64,000 bases of DNA from Paenibacillus solanacearum (GTDB lineage Bacteria > Bacillota > Bacilli > Paenibacillales > NBRC-103111), in assembly GCF_910593845.1 (NCBI RefSeq), contig NZ_CAJVAS010000021.1:1-64000 (forward strand), written 5' to 3'. Shown here one piece after another: positions 26,198 to 34,703 of this stretch (the first letter of the stretch is position 1; every line of letters starts with the position of its first letter). The notes under the pieces are model-generated. The model saw only the letters and a list, made by a program, of their open reading frames with translations. It did no database searches and had not been told where the DNA came from. A program made the position numbers and the translations under genes.

Positions 26198-26977
26198 CTA
26201 TACTCGATGTGTTTTGCGAAAGTCGGAAGGATTCATTCCGGTCTTTTCCGTGAACACGCGGCTTAAATAAAACCCGTTTTGAAAGCCGGACAACTGGGCG
26301 ATATGCTCGATCGTATGGTCGGTTTCGATGAGAAGTTCTTTAATATGATGCAGCCGCGCGGAAACAAGGTATTGGATCGGCGTCTTGGCATAGGCCGCCT
26401 TGAAGCGGCGCGTTAATTGGTAAGGCGGGATGCCGAACGAGGCAGCCACATCCTCAAGCTTGAGAGGCTCGCACGCATGTTGGCGTAAATACTCGGCGAT
26501 CTGGCTGGCGACTGGATCGATCTGCTTGCGAAGGTCCGCGAGCAGGCCGGAGGATTGGATGCAGAGCAGCACAATATCATAAACGTAATGCTCCATCTGC
26601 TGCGATTGAGCCACTCCCATACGCGGAGAAAGCTGCTTCAAATAACTGTAGTTGGAAAGAAGCCTCGGTTCGTCCGCAATATCAATCGCCCCGCGGATGG
26701 ATGAACTCCCCTCGATGGCGGCCGTCCACTTCCATTCGACAAAATGAAACGACAGGTTCTCCGATATCGTTTTACGCTGTAACGTCACCCCCGGAGGGCA
26801 TATGAGAACTTGCCCGGGCCCAACCTCACCGCGCTCAGATTCCATAGCGTACTGAAACCGTCCTTCTTGCGCCGTTAGCATAACCCAGTGCGTGTACGTG
26901 TCCTCGCTCCGCATAAAGCCCGGTTTGGATTCGCCATAGTAATAATGAATGACCTCGATTGGAGAATACGTATGCAA
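26198..26977 (-). CDS. AraC family transcriptional regulator
   Basis: 259 residues. An N-terminal cupin-like ligand domain (RSEDTYTHWVMLTAQEG, GQVLICPPGVTLQR) is followed by the double HTH: LKLEDVAASFGIPPYQLTRRFK and IEHIAQLSGFQNGFYLSRVF, ending GMNPSDFRKT. TTG 26977 is chosen because AAGGAGG lies 7-8 bases upstream; an outer TTG at 26998 precedes that site. It is divergent from the SDR-RraA-enolase operon and probably activates it in response to a sugar-acid ligand. Confidence 0.87.
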   Translation of the reverse strand: MHTYSPIEVIHYYYGESKPGFMRSEDTYTHWVMLTAQEGRFQYAMESERGEVGPGQVLICPPGVTLQRKTISENLSFHFVEWKWTAAIEGSSSIRGAIDIADEPRLLSNYSYLKQLSPRMGVAQSQQMEHYVYDIVLLCIQSSGLLADLRKQIDPVASQIAEYLRQHACEPLKLEDVAASFGIPPYQLTRRFKAAYAKTPIQYLVSARLHHIKELLIETDHTIEHIAQLSGFQNGFYLSRVFTEKTGMNPSDFRKTHRV

Positions 26978-27093
26978 GGCCGCCCCTCCTTTTTGCAAGA
27001 AAGTATATAAAATAATTGTATTTTCTGCATTCGTTATCGTAAAGGGGTAACTTACAATGAAGGGGAAGGATCGCAGAGAGGAGGCCGAACAGC

Positions 27094-27816
27094 ATGCTGC
27101 TGAAAGGCAAGACGGCAGTCGTTACCGGAGGTAACAGAGGCATAGGCAGCGCCATAGCCGGCGCATTCGCCGCCCACGGTGCGCAAGTCGCCGTTCTCCA
27201 TAACGAGAAGGAGGAGTCGGACAGTCCGCATGTACAGCTGAAGGCGGATGTGTCCAGCCCCGACGAGGTCGAGCGGTGCTTCCGGGATTTGCAGGAATGC
27301 TGGGGGAGACTGGATATTTTGGTTAACAACGCCGGAGTGACGATACGCGGGCTGCTCGGAGAAACGGATGAAAGCCGTTGGGACCGTATTATGGCAGTCA
27401 ACCTCAAGGGGCATTTTTTTTGTACGCAGGCCGCATTGAAGCTTTTTCGTGCTACCGGCGGGGGCTGCGTGATCAACATTTCATCCGTACGGGCGCATCG
27501 CGGTTATGCGGGAGACGGCGCCTATATCGCCAGCAAGGGGGGCGTGGAGGCATTCACGAGAGCGATGGCCGTTGAACTGGCCCCGGATCGGATTCGCGTC
27601 AACTGCATCGCGCCGGGTGCGATTGAAACCGATTTCAATCGGGACAGGCTGCTGGACCCGCAGGTGCGGAAAAGCACGGAGAACTCTATTCCGCTGTGCC
27701 GGATCGGCGAGGCGGCCGATGTAGCGGGAACGGCAGTATACCTAGCCTCCGGGCTTTCCGCATACGTCACCGGCGTGACCATCCCGGTGGATGGCGGGCT
27801 GATGATAAAAGGATAA
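27094..27816 (+). CDS. SDR family oxidoreductase (FabG-like)
   Basis: 240 residues with an intact active site: TGGNRGIG near 10, NNAG near 80, Ser in INISSVRA near 130, YIASK near 146 (Tyr-x-x-x-Lys), then the conserved RVNCIAPGAIETDF. Probable NAD(P)-dependent dehydrogenase acting on a sugar or sugar acid, given the RraA-like and enolase genes that follow. RBS GAGAGGAGG. Confidence 0.87.
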   Translation: MLLKGKTAVVTGGNRGIGSAIAGAFAAHGAQVAVLHNEKEESDSPHVQLKADVSSPDEVERCFRDLQECWGRLDILVNNAGVTIRGLLGETDESRWDRIMAVNLKGHFFCTQAALKLFRATGGGCVINISSVRAHRGYAGDGAYIASKGGVEAFTRAMAVELAPDRIRVNCIAPGAIETDFNRDRLLDPQVRKSTENSIPLCRIGEAADVAGTAVYLASGLSAYVTGVTIPVDGGLMIKG

Positions 27817-27844
27817 AAATAACGCATTTGAGGAGATGACAAGC

Positions 27845-28552
27845 ATGGATTGGAAGCAAAATTATGAATACGGCGTGCCCGTAGCGGAACTGATCGAGCG
27901 TTACAAAAAATTATATACCGGTGCGGTCTATGACGTGTTGGACCATCTAGGGATGCCTTATCAGGCGCTTTCGGCCGGATTGAAGCCTGTGCGGCAAGAC
28001 TTTGTGTTGGCAGGACCAGCCTTCACCATCAAAGGGATTCCGGATACGAAAGGAGACGAGAATTTACGCACGCGCCGAATTCATTTATTTAACGATATGC
28101 GCTCGCTCGGCATTCCGCTGGTAGATACGCGCGACTGCAGCTTCGATACGCAGGTGGCGCATTACGGCGAGATGAATGCCGTCCTGGGGAAGGCGTCGGG
28201 TGTCGTAGGTGCGGTAGTGGATGGAGGCTGCCGCGATACCGGGTTCCTGCTGAAAGATAACTTCCCTGTATTCTGCCAGTACCAAAATCCCGTAGAAGCT
28301 TATATGCGCTGGAGTTATTACGATTGGCAAATTCCGATAGCGCTTCGCGGAGCTCTATCCGCTGTCGTACAAGTGCATCCCGGCGACTTTCTGTTCGGCG
28401 ATTTGGACGGAGTTGTCGTCATTCCGCGCCAATGGGTCGTTGAAGTGCTGGAGAAGACCGAGGCGCTCGTGAATACGGAGACGGCCGCCAGAGCCGAATT
28501 CGCTTCGGGAGCCGACCCGGTTGAAATCTACAAGAAGTATGGGAAGCTGTAA
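27845..28552 (+). CDS. RraA-like / HMG-CHA aldolase family protein
   Basis: 235 residues. Core motifs VVGAVVDGGCRDTGFL near 120 and HPGDFLFGDLDGVVVIP near 178 match the RraA-like fold whose catalytic members are class II pyruvate aldolases (Arg and Asp in the GGxRD motif bind Mg and pyruvate). In a sugar-acid operon an aldolase or decarboxylase role is more likely than RNase E inhibition. Start at 27845 follows GAGGAGATG; the ATG at 27836 belongs to that site. Confidence 0.85.
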   Translation: MDWKQNYEYGVPVAELIERYKKLYTGAVYDVLDHLGMPYQALSAGLKPVRQDFVLAGPAFTIKGIPDTKGDENLRTRRIHLFNDMRSLGIPLVDTRDCSFDTQVAHYGEMNAVLGKASGVVGAVVDGGCRDTGFLLKDNFPVFCQYQNPVEAYMRWSYYDWQIPIALRGALSAVVQVHPGDFLFGDLDGVVVIPRQWVVEVLEKTEALVNTETAARAEFASGADPVEIYKKYGKL

Positions 28553-28568
28553 GAAGGGCGGTCTTTAT

Positions 28569-29759
28569 ATGAAAATTATCGATATGAGGGTTCGATGCGT
28601 CGCCATTCCGATCCAGGGGCAGCTCCGTCACAGCACGGGCGTACATCCGGGCTATTTTCTCCGCACGATATTAGAACTCATGACCGATGAAGGCATTGTC
28701 GGTCTTGGCGAGGTCGGCGGGGGGGATTCCCGAGGAGCGCTGCTCAAGCTGAAGCCTAGAATTGTCGGGCTGGATCCGTTCTCGCTAGAGATGATCAAGC
28801 TGAAGGTGCTGCGAAGCGTGTATTACATGTCGAACGCCCGCTTGTATGCCGCGATCGAAATGGCATGCCTCGATATTCAAGGAAAAGTGCTTCGCCGGCC
28901 GGTATGCGATCTGCTCGGCGGCAAAGTTCGCGACGACATACCGATGATCGGCTATTTGTTTTGGCGGTATGACCGTCCTGGCGGAGGGGATGATCAATGC
29001 GCGGAGGATATGGTCGATTATTGCGAGCAGCTGCATCATGAACTCGGCATTACGTCCATGAAGCTAAAGGCGGGAGTGGTCGCTCCAGAGGAGGAGGTGC
29101 GGGTGCTGGAGCTGTGCCGGAAGAGGCTGGGTGATGGCTTCGGGCTGCGCATCGATCCGAACGGGGCTTGGTCTGTCGCGACGGCGATCCGAATGGGGCA
29201 TCGGCTCGAAGCGTTGGGGCTGGAATATTATGAGGACCCGGCTTGGGGACTGGAGGGCAATATGGCGGTGCGCAATCAGGTTCGCATCCCGATTGCGACC
29301 AATATGTACCCTAATAAATTCGATGACCTCGGTCCGGCCATACGGATGGGGGCAGTCGATATTATCCTCACGGACATCCACTACTGGGAAGGCCCTCGCG
29401 GGGTGAAAGACCTGGTCGCCGTATGCAATACGTTCAGCCTCGGAATAGCTATGCACAGCGGCGTGGAGTTCGGCATCGAGCTGGCCGCAATGCTGCATAC
29501 GGCTGCGTCCATTCCGCAAATGACGTTTGCCGGCGACGCGCATTACCACTACTTGACGGATGATATCACGACGACGGGGCTGATGAAGTATGAGAACGGC
29601 TGCATCAAGGTGCCTGCCGGGCCGGGTCTCGGAGTGGAACTTGATGAGGAAAAGATGGAGAAATATGAACGGTATTATGAGCAAAAGGGCGACTACTACG
29701 CCCGTTTCCATCAAGATCCCCGCCGGTTGGACTGGTATCCTACCATCGGAGGCATGTAA
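28569..29759 (+). CDS. Enolase superfamily enzyme, glucarate dehydratase-like
   Basis: 396 residues. The catalytic Lys-x-Lys is SMKLKAG near 167, metal ligands are in RIDPNGAW near 196, YYEDP near 222 and the segment after IATNMY, and the general base is the His of AMHSGVEFGIELA near 297. The TDIHYWEGPRG motif (like the ADxHxWGG of GlucD) puts it in the glucarate dehydratase branch. Expected reaction: dehydration of an aldarate to a 2-keto-3-deoxy acid, which the RraA-like aldolase could then cleave. RBS is weak (AAGAAGGGCGG), 17 bp after the RraA stop. Confidence 0.85.
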   Translation: MKIIDMRVRCVAIPIQGQLRHSTGVHPGYFLRTILELMTDEGIVGLGEVGGGDSRGALLKLKPRIVGLDPFSLEMIKLKVLRSVYYMSNARLYAAIEMACLDIQGKVLRRPVCDLLGGKVRDDIPMIGYLFWRYDRPGGGDDQCAEDMVDYCEQLHHELGITSMKLKAGVVAPEEEVRVLELCRKRLGDGFGLRIDPNGAWSVATAIRMGHRLEALGLEYYEDPAWGLEGNMAVRNQVRIPIATNMYPNKFDDLGPAIRMGAVDIILTDIHYWEGPRGVKDLVAVCNTFSLGIAMHSGVEFGIELAAMLHTAASIPQMTFAGDAHYHYLTDDITTTGLMKYENGCIKVPAGPGLGVELDEEKMEKYERYYEQKGDYYARFHQDPRRLDWYPTIGGM

Positions 29760-29794
29760 GCTTCTCAACAGCACCGGCGTCAAACATGCAATGA

Positions 29795-29837
29795 AAGCTC
29801 TCCAAACGATTGAATCGTTCATGGAGAGCTTGTTTGG
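29795..29837 (+). terminator. Hairpin after the enolase gene
   Basis: AAGCTCTCC (29795-29803) and GGAGAGCTT (29823-29831) pair, with inner AACGATT/AATCGTT. Short T tract follows. Confidence 0.65.
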
Positions 29838-29956
29838 CATAAATACATTGCAAACGGATTGAGGCGGGACACCAAGCAAGCGACGCGGCCGTTAACGGAT
29901 GCCGCTTCCAAATTTAAACCAATTTGATACTGGATGCATGCAAGGGCGTATGGAGG

Positions 29957-29993
29957 GAGGCCATTTGGACGCCCATAGGCCTCTTTCTATTTT
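29957..29993 (+). terminator. Second terminator in the 29760-30107 gap
   Basis: GAGGCC and GGCCTC (29957-29983) form a stem followed by ctttctattttta. The rest of the 350-bp gap holds no gene that I can support. Confidence 0.6.
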
Positions 29994-30107
29994 TATACGG
30001 AGAAAACAACGCAGGGAGGGTTACTATGTTAAAATAAGGAAAGACGGGTGCAGCTTCCCATAACACGCTTCGGTCCGTCCATTACGGAAAGGCGAGGAGG
30101 AATGGCA

Positions 30108-30467
30108 ATGCGAAACGTACTCAATCTGCTGGTCACCTTTGCTGTCTTTTGGCTTGGAAACGCGTATTTTCATCAGCATGTCTCGATAGCGGATACCCGC
30201 ACCATAGTGCTCGCCACCGTTCTGATGTTTGTGATCAGCTTTCTGTACAGCTTTTTATTAACACTTTCTTTCCTGTCCATTATTGTCGGAATTGGCTGCC
30301 TGACTACACCGCTATTGATGGCAGCCTCGGTCGTGCTGACGCCTATAAAACTATGGCTGCTGGACCGATTGCTGCCGGGATTTGAGCTTCATGGATTTTG
30401 GACTTACGTGATTCTCACCGTCGTGCTGAGCCTCTTTACTGTGAAAGCCAGCGACCGTAAGGACTGA
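30108..30467 (+). CDS. Phage holin family 4-like small membrane protein
   Basis: 119 residues with four hydrophobic segments (about 4-20, 30-50, 50-75 and 95-112), a short charged C-terminus (KASDRKD), and the length and spacing of Phage_holin_4_2 proteins, which in most bacteria are ordinary membrane proteins, not phage lysis genes. ATG 30108 is preferred over 30102 because GAGGAGG ends 7 bases upstream. No lysis neighbours, so not part of a prophage. Confidence 0.7.
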   Translation: MRNVLNLLVTFAVFWLGNAYFHQHVSIADTRTIVLATVLMFVISFLYSFLLTLSFLSIIVGIGCLTTPLLMAASVVLTPIKLWLLDRLLPGFELHGFWTYVILTVVLSLFTVKASDRKD

Positions 30468-30486
30468 ATGGTTGGCGGCGAGACGT

Positions 30487-30540
30487 CGGCCCATGTCGGG
30501 CTATGACCCGCTTCGTGCGTGCCATAGGCGACATGGGCCG
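30487..30540. repeat. Perfect 12-bp inverted repeat
   Basis: CGGCCCATGTCG (30487-30498) and CGACATGGGCCG (30529-30540) are exact reverse complements around a 30-nt loop. There is no T tract, so it is not a classical terminator. It may limit read-through into the glycoside hydrolase gene or be an RNA stability element. Confidence 0.6.
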
Positions 30541-30649
30541 GGCTCGTTCGCCCGGCTGCGGCAAGCCTGATACGAGGATCGAACAATACTCCATATGGTT
30601 TCATTTCTTGTCTATATACATGCTGTGGCATAACGGATACATTTATTTT

Positions 30650-30663
30650 TGAAAGGGCTTACA
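30650..30663 (+). promoter_or_regulatory. LacI/CcpA-type operator candidate upstream of the glycoside hydrolase
   Basis: TGAAAGGGCTTACA, 44 bp before the start codon, differs from the cre consensus TGWAANCGNTNWCA only at the central CG. The same core recurs at 62960-62973 and, more weakly, at 33025-33038. Confidence 0.45.
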
Positions 30664-30707
30664 AATATACAGTTAATGTTCTTATACCTTATTGACGAAG
30701 GAGGATC

Positions 30708-32708
30708 ATGATGCACAATGCAGCAACTGCAGTAAAAAGAACCGCCCTGAAAGCAGCGCTAGCTTGTCTGCTGCTCGGCTCGACGCTCGGACAGGGGCCG
30801 GCTCCGGCTCATGCGGATGGAGGGAGCGAGCAGCTCGTGTACGAAGATGACTTCGATGCGTATGCGAGCCGAGGCGCGCTGCCGACGTCGTCCGCGCTGC
30901 CGGTATGGTGGCAGTTCAGTGCGCCGGCGACGACGAGCGTGACGATCGAGAATCATCCGTCGATTCCGGGTGACAAGTACCTCCGCATTACCGATTCCGG
31001 GACAAGCTCCGCTTACGCGAAAGTGAATTTTCCCAAGCTCAAAAGCGGGTTTGCCTATCTCGAATTCGACATGATGACGGAGGCGGATACAGACCCGAGC
31101 AACAAGCATGATTATTTCGGCATGACGCTCCTCAGCGAGCAGAATGAGAACATTACCCAGGTTCAGAACAGTACCGCAGCGAACGGCTACGTGTACAAGA
31201 TGCTTCAGAAAAACGCGGCAGGTCAGAACATTTCGACGAACATGATGCCGGCCGGCTCCTATGTGGACGGACATTGGTACAAAGTCAGGCTGGAGGTCGA
31301 TTTTGTCCAGAAGAAAGTGAAGGGCTATACGTATGATCCGACCGGTACGACACTGCTCGGTACGGTCGATTACGAAGGATTTCAAGTATCGGAGGCAAGC
31401 AGCGTTGCGTCGCTCCGGTTTATCTCGATTTCGGCCGGACGCGGGGCCATCGGCATCGATCATGTAAAAGTGACGGCGATTCCCGACGAGAATGACACCG
31501 GCGTTCCATCGGATCAGAACGTGACGGTCGACGTCTACTCTGTACTGAATAACGTGTACCATTCGCCTCTCGGCGTCGTATCGAACCATTTATTCGACTC
31601 CGACCTTCATCATCCGAACCGGCAGAAGACGCTCGCCCAATCGCTGCAAGCGCTAGGAGCGGGAACGGTCCGATTCGGCGAGGGCGAAGCCGGGGACCGC
31701 TACTTATGGACCGGGGCTCCTTATCCGACGGCGGCAAGCAGCGTGCTTACGCCGCAGCTTTCCTACTATTATTCGACCGGTCACCCCTTGAGCAGTCCCG
31801 AGCAAGCGCTGATTAACCCGGACGGAACGTATAAGGATACGCAGGATTTCAATGAGTTTATGAGCGTTGTGAACGAAACCGGTACGGAGCCGTTCGTTAT
31901 AGTCGGACTCGACGCGATGAAGGCGACCGATGCGGACTGGTGGAAGACGAAGGCGCAGCTCAAGGAAGCGGCCGTTGAATGGGTCCGCTATGCCAATGTC
32001 ATCAACGGCTGGAACGTGAAATATTGGGAAATCGGCAACGAACCGTTCTATACGTCGCAATCCGGCTACATTTGGAGTCCCCAGGAATACGCAGCCGTGT
32101 TCAACGAATTTGCCGCTGCGATGAAGGCGGTCGATCCTACCATTAAAGTGGGCGTCCCGGTGTACGATTCGTTTGCGTGGAACAGCGCAGTCATGCCGGC
32201 CGTGTCGGCGAACGCCGACTTCGTCATCGTGCATCTGTATGGAAGCGCGAATGTCAGTCCGCTGAATACGATCGTGAGCCACATGAACACGTATTTCAAG
32301 CCGGAAGACAGGAGCCGGATGCGAATCGCGATAACCGAGACGAGCACATATTCTTCCGGCGCCCAGATGCCGAACAACATGGGGCGCGCTGCGCTGTTCG
32401 CCACGAAGATTGGAAGACTGCTGCAGTACGATAAAGTCGACTATGTCCATTTCTGGGTAACGCGCAAAGGGCTCAACAACAGTCCGCGGGATGAACGGTC
32501 GGCTATCGACGAAGACGGCAACCTGCTTCCGATGGGCCAGACGATTCAAGTATGGAACCAGTTTTTGCAGGATCAGATCGTGTCGGCGACCGGGGCAACC
32601 GATATTTCCGCCTTCGCCAGTTATTCGCCTTCCACAGGGAAGCTATCCGTCTATTTCATCAACTCGAATGCCGATCCGGTGACGGTTCATCTGAACGTGG
32701 AAAATTAA
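30708..32708 (+). CDS. Secreted clan-A glycoside hydrolase with N-terminal carbohydrate-binding domain; ends at an in-frame stop
   Basis: 666 residues to the TAA at 32706. A signal peptide (about 1-36, cleavage near AHADGG) is followed by a ~210-residue beta-sandwich typical of LamG/CBM-like domains (YEDDFDAYASRG onward), then a TIM barrel of the arabinofuranosidase type: acid/base Glu in YWEIGNEPFY near 445, nucleophile Glu in AITETSTYSS near 544. A C-terminal beta-sandwich starts near 625 but is cut by the stop; the same frame continues for 56 codons of protein-like sequence (32709-32876). The catalytic glutamates are retained, so the shortened protein might still work. Probably degrades an arabinose- or uronate-rich polysaccharide outside the cell. 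Confidence 0.8.
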   Translation: MMHNAATAVKRTALKAALACLLLGSTLGQGPAPAHADGGSEQLVYEDDFDAYASRGALPTSSALPVWWQFSAPATTSVTIENHPSIPGDKYLRITDSGTSSAYAKVNFPKLKSGFAYLEFDMMTEADTDPSNKHDYFGMTLLSEQNENITQVQNSTAANGYVYKMLQKNAAGQNISTNMMPAGSYVDGHWYKVRLEVDFVQKKVKGYTYDPTGTTLLGTVDYEGFQVSEASSVASLRFISISAGRGAIGIDHVKVTAIPDENDTGVPSDQNVTVDVYSVLNNVYHSPLGVVSNHLFDSDLHHPNRQKTLAQSLQALGAGTVRFGEGEAGDRYLWTGAPYPTAASSVLTPQLSYYYSTGHPLSSPEQALINPDGTYKDTQDFNEFMSVVNETGTEPFVIVGLDAMKATDADWWKTKAQLKEAAVEWVRYANVINGWNVKYWEIGNEPFYTSQSGYIWSPQEYAAVFNEFAAAMKAVDPTIKVGVPVYDSFAWNSAVMPAVSANADFVIVHLYGSANVSPLNTIVSHMNTYFKPEDRSRMRIAITETSTYSSGAQMPNNMGRAALFATKIGRLLQYDKVDYVHFWVTRKGLNNSPRDERSAIDEDGNLLPMGQTIQVWNQFLQDQIVSATGATDISAFASYSPSTGKLSVYFINSNADPVTVHLNVEN

Positions 32709-32876
32709 TTGGCTGGCGCCGACAACGAAACGTGGGTGCTGAAAGGCACGGGTGCGACCGATACGAAGCCTGTTCTGGCGCAGACTAACCCCGTTTCATA
32801 CGAAGCCGGAGCGGCCAGTTTGATGCTCGACCCGTATTCGGTCACCGTCGTCGCCTTGAAGCCTGCGGCAGAGTAA
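32709..32876 (+). pseudogene. Detached C-terminal end of the glycoside hydrolase
   Basis: In the same frame directly after TAA 32706-32708, 55 codons read ADNETWVLKGTGATDTKP through LMLDPYSVTVVALKP and stop at 32876. This is the usual final strand set of a GH51/GH79-type beta-sandwich (ending in SVTVVALKP). One substitution at the TAA (for example from TAC) would rejoin it. No RBS or good start codon lies near its beginning. Confidence 0.75.
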
Positions 32877-32905
32877 GCCCGGAGCCGCTCTCATGATGCC
32901 AAGGA

Positions 32906-32947
32906 ACGCCTCCATACCTGCGATTCAGCAGGATGGAGGCGTCTTTA
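32906..32947 (+). terminator. Terminator after the glycoside hydrolase
   Basis: ACGCCTCCAT (32906-32915) pairs with ATGGAGGCGT (32933-32942), inner CCTGC/GCAGG, then ctttaaat. Confidence 0.75.
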
Positions 32948-33068
32948 AATCAATTCAAATATTTGTCCATATACGTCCCCTTATTCTCCATTTACCGTGC
33001 GGCGAATTGCAGTACAATTAGGGAATCAAGGGCTTTCATGGAACACTTATTGAAGGAGTTTTTTTACA

Positions 33069-34334
33069 ATGTTCATGAGAACATGCGCCAAGCCTGTGTT
33101 GATCGCGATAGCCATTTGTATGACGACAGGCTGCGGCGGGGAACTGAATCCACGCAAACAGGAGGAGACAACGGCAATGACGCAAGCGACGGTACCAACA
33201 TTAATCCATCTCGACTATAAGGAAATCTCCGGCATTCGCGATAAGGTGAAAGCGAATGATCCCAGCGTGTCTCCGGCTTATTCCGCCTTGCTTAACGAGG
33301 CAACCTCGTATATCAAGAAGCCGGCCGGCTCTGTCATGGGGAAAGCCCATATCCCGCCATCCGGCGATAAGCATGATTTTTACGCAATCGGCAAGTATGC
33401 ATGGCCCAATCCGGATACGCCGGACGGGATGCCGTTCATCCGGCGGGACGGATACACGAATCCGGAAGCATCCAGCGACAAGTACGACTTGGGTCCGTAT
33501 TTCAATATGCGCATCAGGGTAAACACCCTTGCAATGGCTTATTTTTATACGGGCTCGGAAGCGTACGCCGCCAAAGCGGCCGAATTGCTGCGCGTATGGT
33601 TTTTGAACCCCGACACGCGGATGAATCCTAACTTCAACTATGCTTCCTCGCTGCCCGGGGTTAACGACGGGATGGCCATCGGCATTATTGAGGGCGTGCA
33701 GCTGATCGGTCTGCTGGATTCCGTCCAGCTGCTGGCGCAGTCGGCCAGCTGGACCGCCGCCGATAACGAGGGGCTGAAGCGATGGTTTACCTCGTATACC
33801 GACTGGCTGCTCGAGAGCCCGGCGGGGAAAGAGGAGTACAAGGCTACCGATAATCACGGCTCTTGGTATGCGGCGCAAGTAGCGGCTTTCTCCATCTATG
33901 GCGGTAACCTGGAACGGGCCAGACAAATGATGGAGCGGGCCAAATGGCAGATCGACGTGCAGTTTACGCCGGAAGGAGGACTTCACCGCGAGCTGAAACG
34001 GAACCGCGCGCTCTTTTATTCCCTGTACGGACTTAGCGCCTTTGTGACGCTGGCCCGGTGCGGGGAAGTGCTCGGCGACGATCTGTGGCGTTACCGGACC
34101 AAGGACGGACGGGGCATCGAGCTGGGCTTCGACTTTTTGGCGCCCTACCTGGCGGAAGAAGTGCCTTGGGCATGGCAAAACATAGACAAAGAAATCAACG
34201 GCCTTGCCGTTCAAATGACGCGAAGAGCGGAAAAGGTGTACGCCTCGCCGAGACTGGCCGCCGTTTCCAGACATTTGACGACCTTGCGGCCTCGGACCGA
34301 CTGGTCGTTCTGGCTGATGACCACCCCCAGTTAA
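33069..34334 (+). CDS. Alginate lyase-domain lipoprotein
   Basis: 421 residues. The lipobox CMTTGCGG gives a lipid-anchored Cys near 18. The rest is an (alpha/alpha)n toroid of the alginate_lyase (PF05426/PL5-like) type: IGKYAWPNPDTPDGMPFIRRDG near 100, NYASSLPGVNDGMAIG near 190, and the catalytic-site motif DNHGSWYAAQVAAF near 260. Such lyases cleave uronic-acid polymers by beta-elimination (His/Tyr of the NHG and Y motifs). Lipid anchoring puts it on the cell surface, next to the hydrolase and SBP genes. Start ATG 33069 follows GAAGGAG. Confidence 0.82.
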   Translation: MFMRTCAKPVLIAIAICMTTGCGGELNPRKQEETTAMTQATVPTLIHLDYKEISGIRDKVKANDPSVSPAYSALLNEATSYIKKPAGSVMGKAHIPPSGDKHDFYAIGKYAWPNPDTPDGMPFIRRDGYTNPEASSDKYDLGPYFNMRIRVNTLAMAYFYTGSEAYAAKAAELLRVWFLNPDTRMNPNFNYASSLPGVNDGMAIGIIEGVQLIGLLDSVQLLAQSASWTAADNEGLKRWFTSYTDWLLESPAGKEEYKATDNHGSWYAAQVAAFSIYGGNLERARQMMERAKWQIDVQFTPEGGLHRELKRNRALFYSLYGLSAFVTLARCGEVLGDDLWRYRTKDGRGIELGFDFLAPYLAEEVPWAWQNIDKEINGLAVQMTRRAEKVYASPRLAAVSRHLTTLRPRTDWSFWLMTTPS

Positions 34335-34359
34335 GGAAGCGCGGGTTCTATGAAACAAC

Positions 34360-34390
34360 GAGCAGCCTGATGCTAGCAGGCTGCTCTTCA
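34360..34390 (+). terminator. Terminator after the lyase gene
   Basis: GAGCAGCCTG (34360-34369) is the exact reverse complement of CAGGCTGCTC (34377-34386), followed by ttcatt. A second weaker GC hairpin with T6 lies at about 34405-34439. The rest of the 34335-34703 gap contains the cre-like site and no gene. Confidence 0.7.
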
Positions 34391-34673
34391 TTCGTCCGGC
34401 ATACCGGCTTCGCGGAAGCGGCATCGCCGGCTTTTTTCGTTCCTTCGGGCAACCGGCGGAGCGCTAGCTTCCCGTTGAGAAGACCTGCCTTGGGGTAACC
34501 GCCCGTACAGCGCTTATGTCGTTATACGATTAACTTATTATCCATATACGTTAACCGGGAATCCATTTACTTCCGTAATAGAGAACTTATAATTAGCTGT
34601 AGAATAACTAATCGTTAAGGTTTTTGATGCAGCGAGCCAATGCAGGCCGCAGGAGCACGTAAGGAACATGTTC

Positions 34674-34687
34674 TGAAAACGCTTAAA
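34674..34687 (+). promoter_or_regulatory. cre-like site upstream of the SBP gene
   Basis: TGAAAACGCTTAAA matches the catabolite-response consensus TGWAANCGNTNWCA at 13 of 14 positions and lies directly before the RBS, where CcpA would act as a roadblock. Inferred. Confidence 0.5.
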
Positions 34688-34703
34688 AAAAGGGTGGGTA
34701 CAC

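Noticed and set aside
30108..30467. Prophage remnant, based on the holin-like protein
   Set aside because: No endolysin, structural or integrase genes nearby; holin-family-4 proteins occur widely outside phages.
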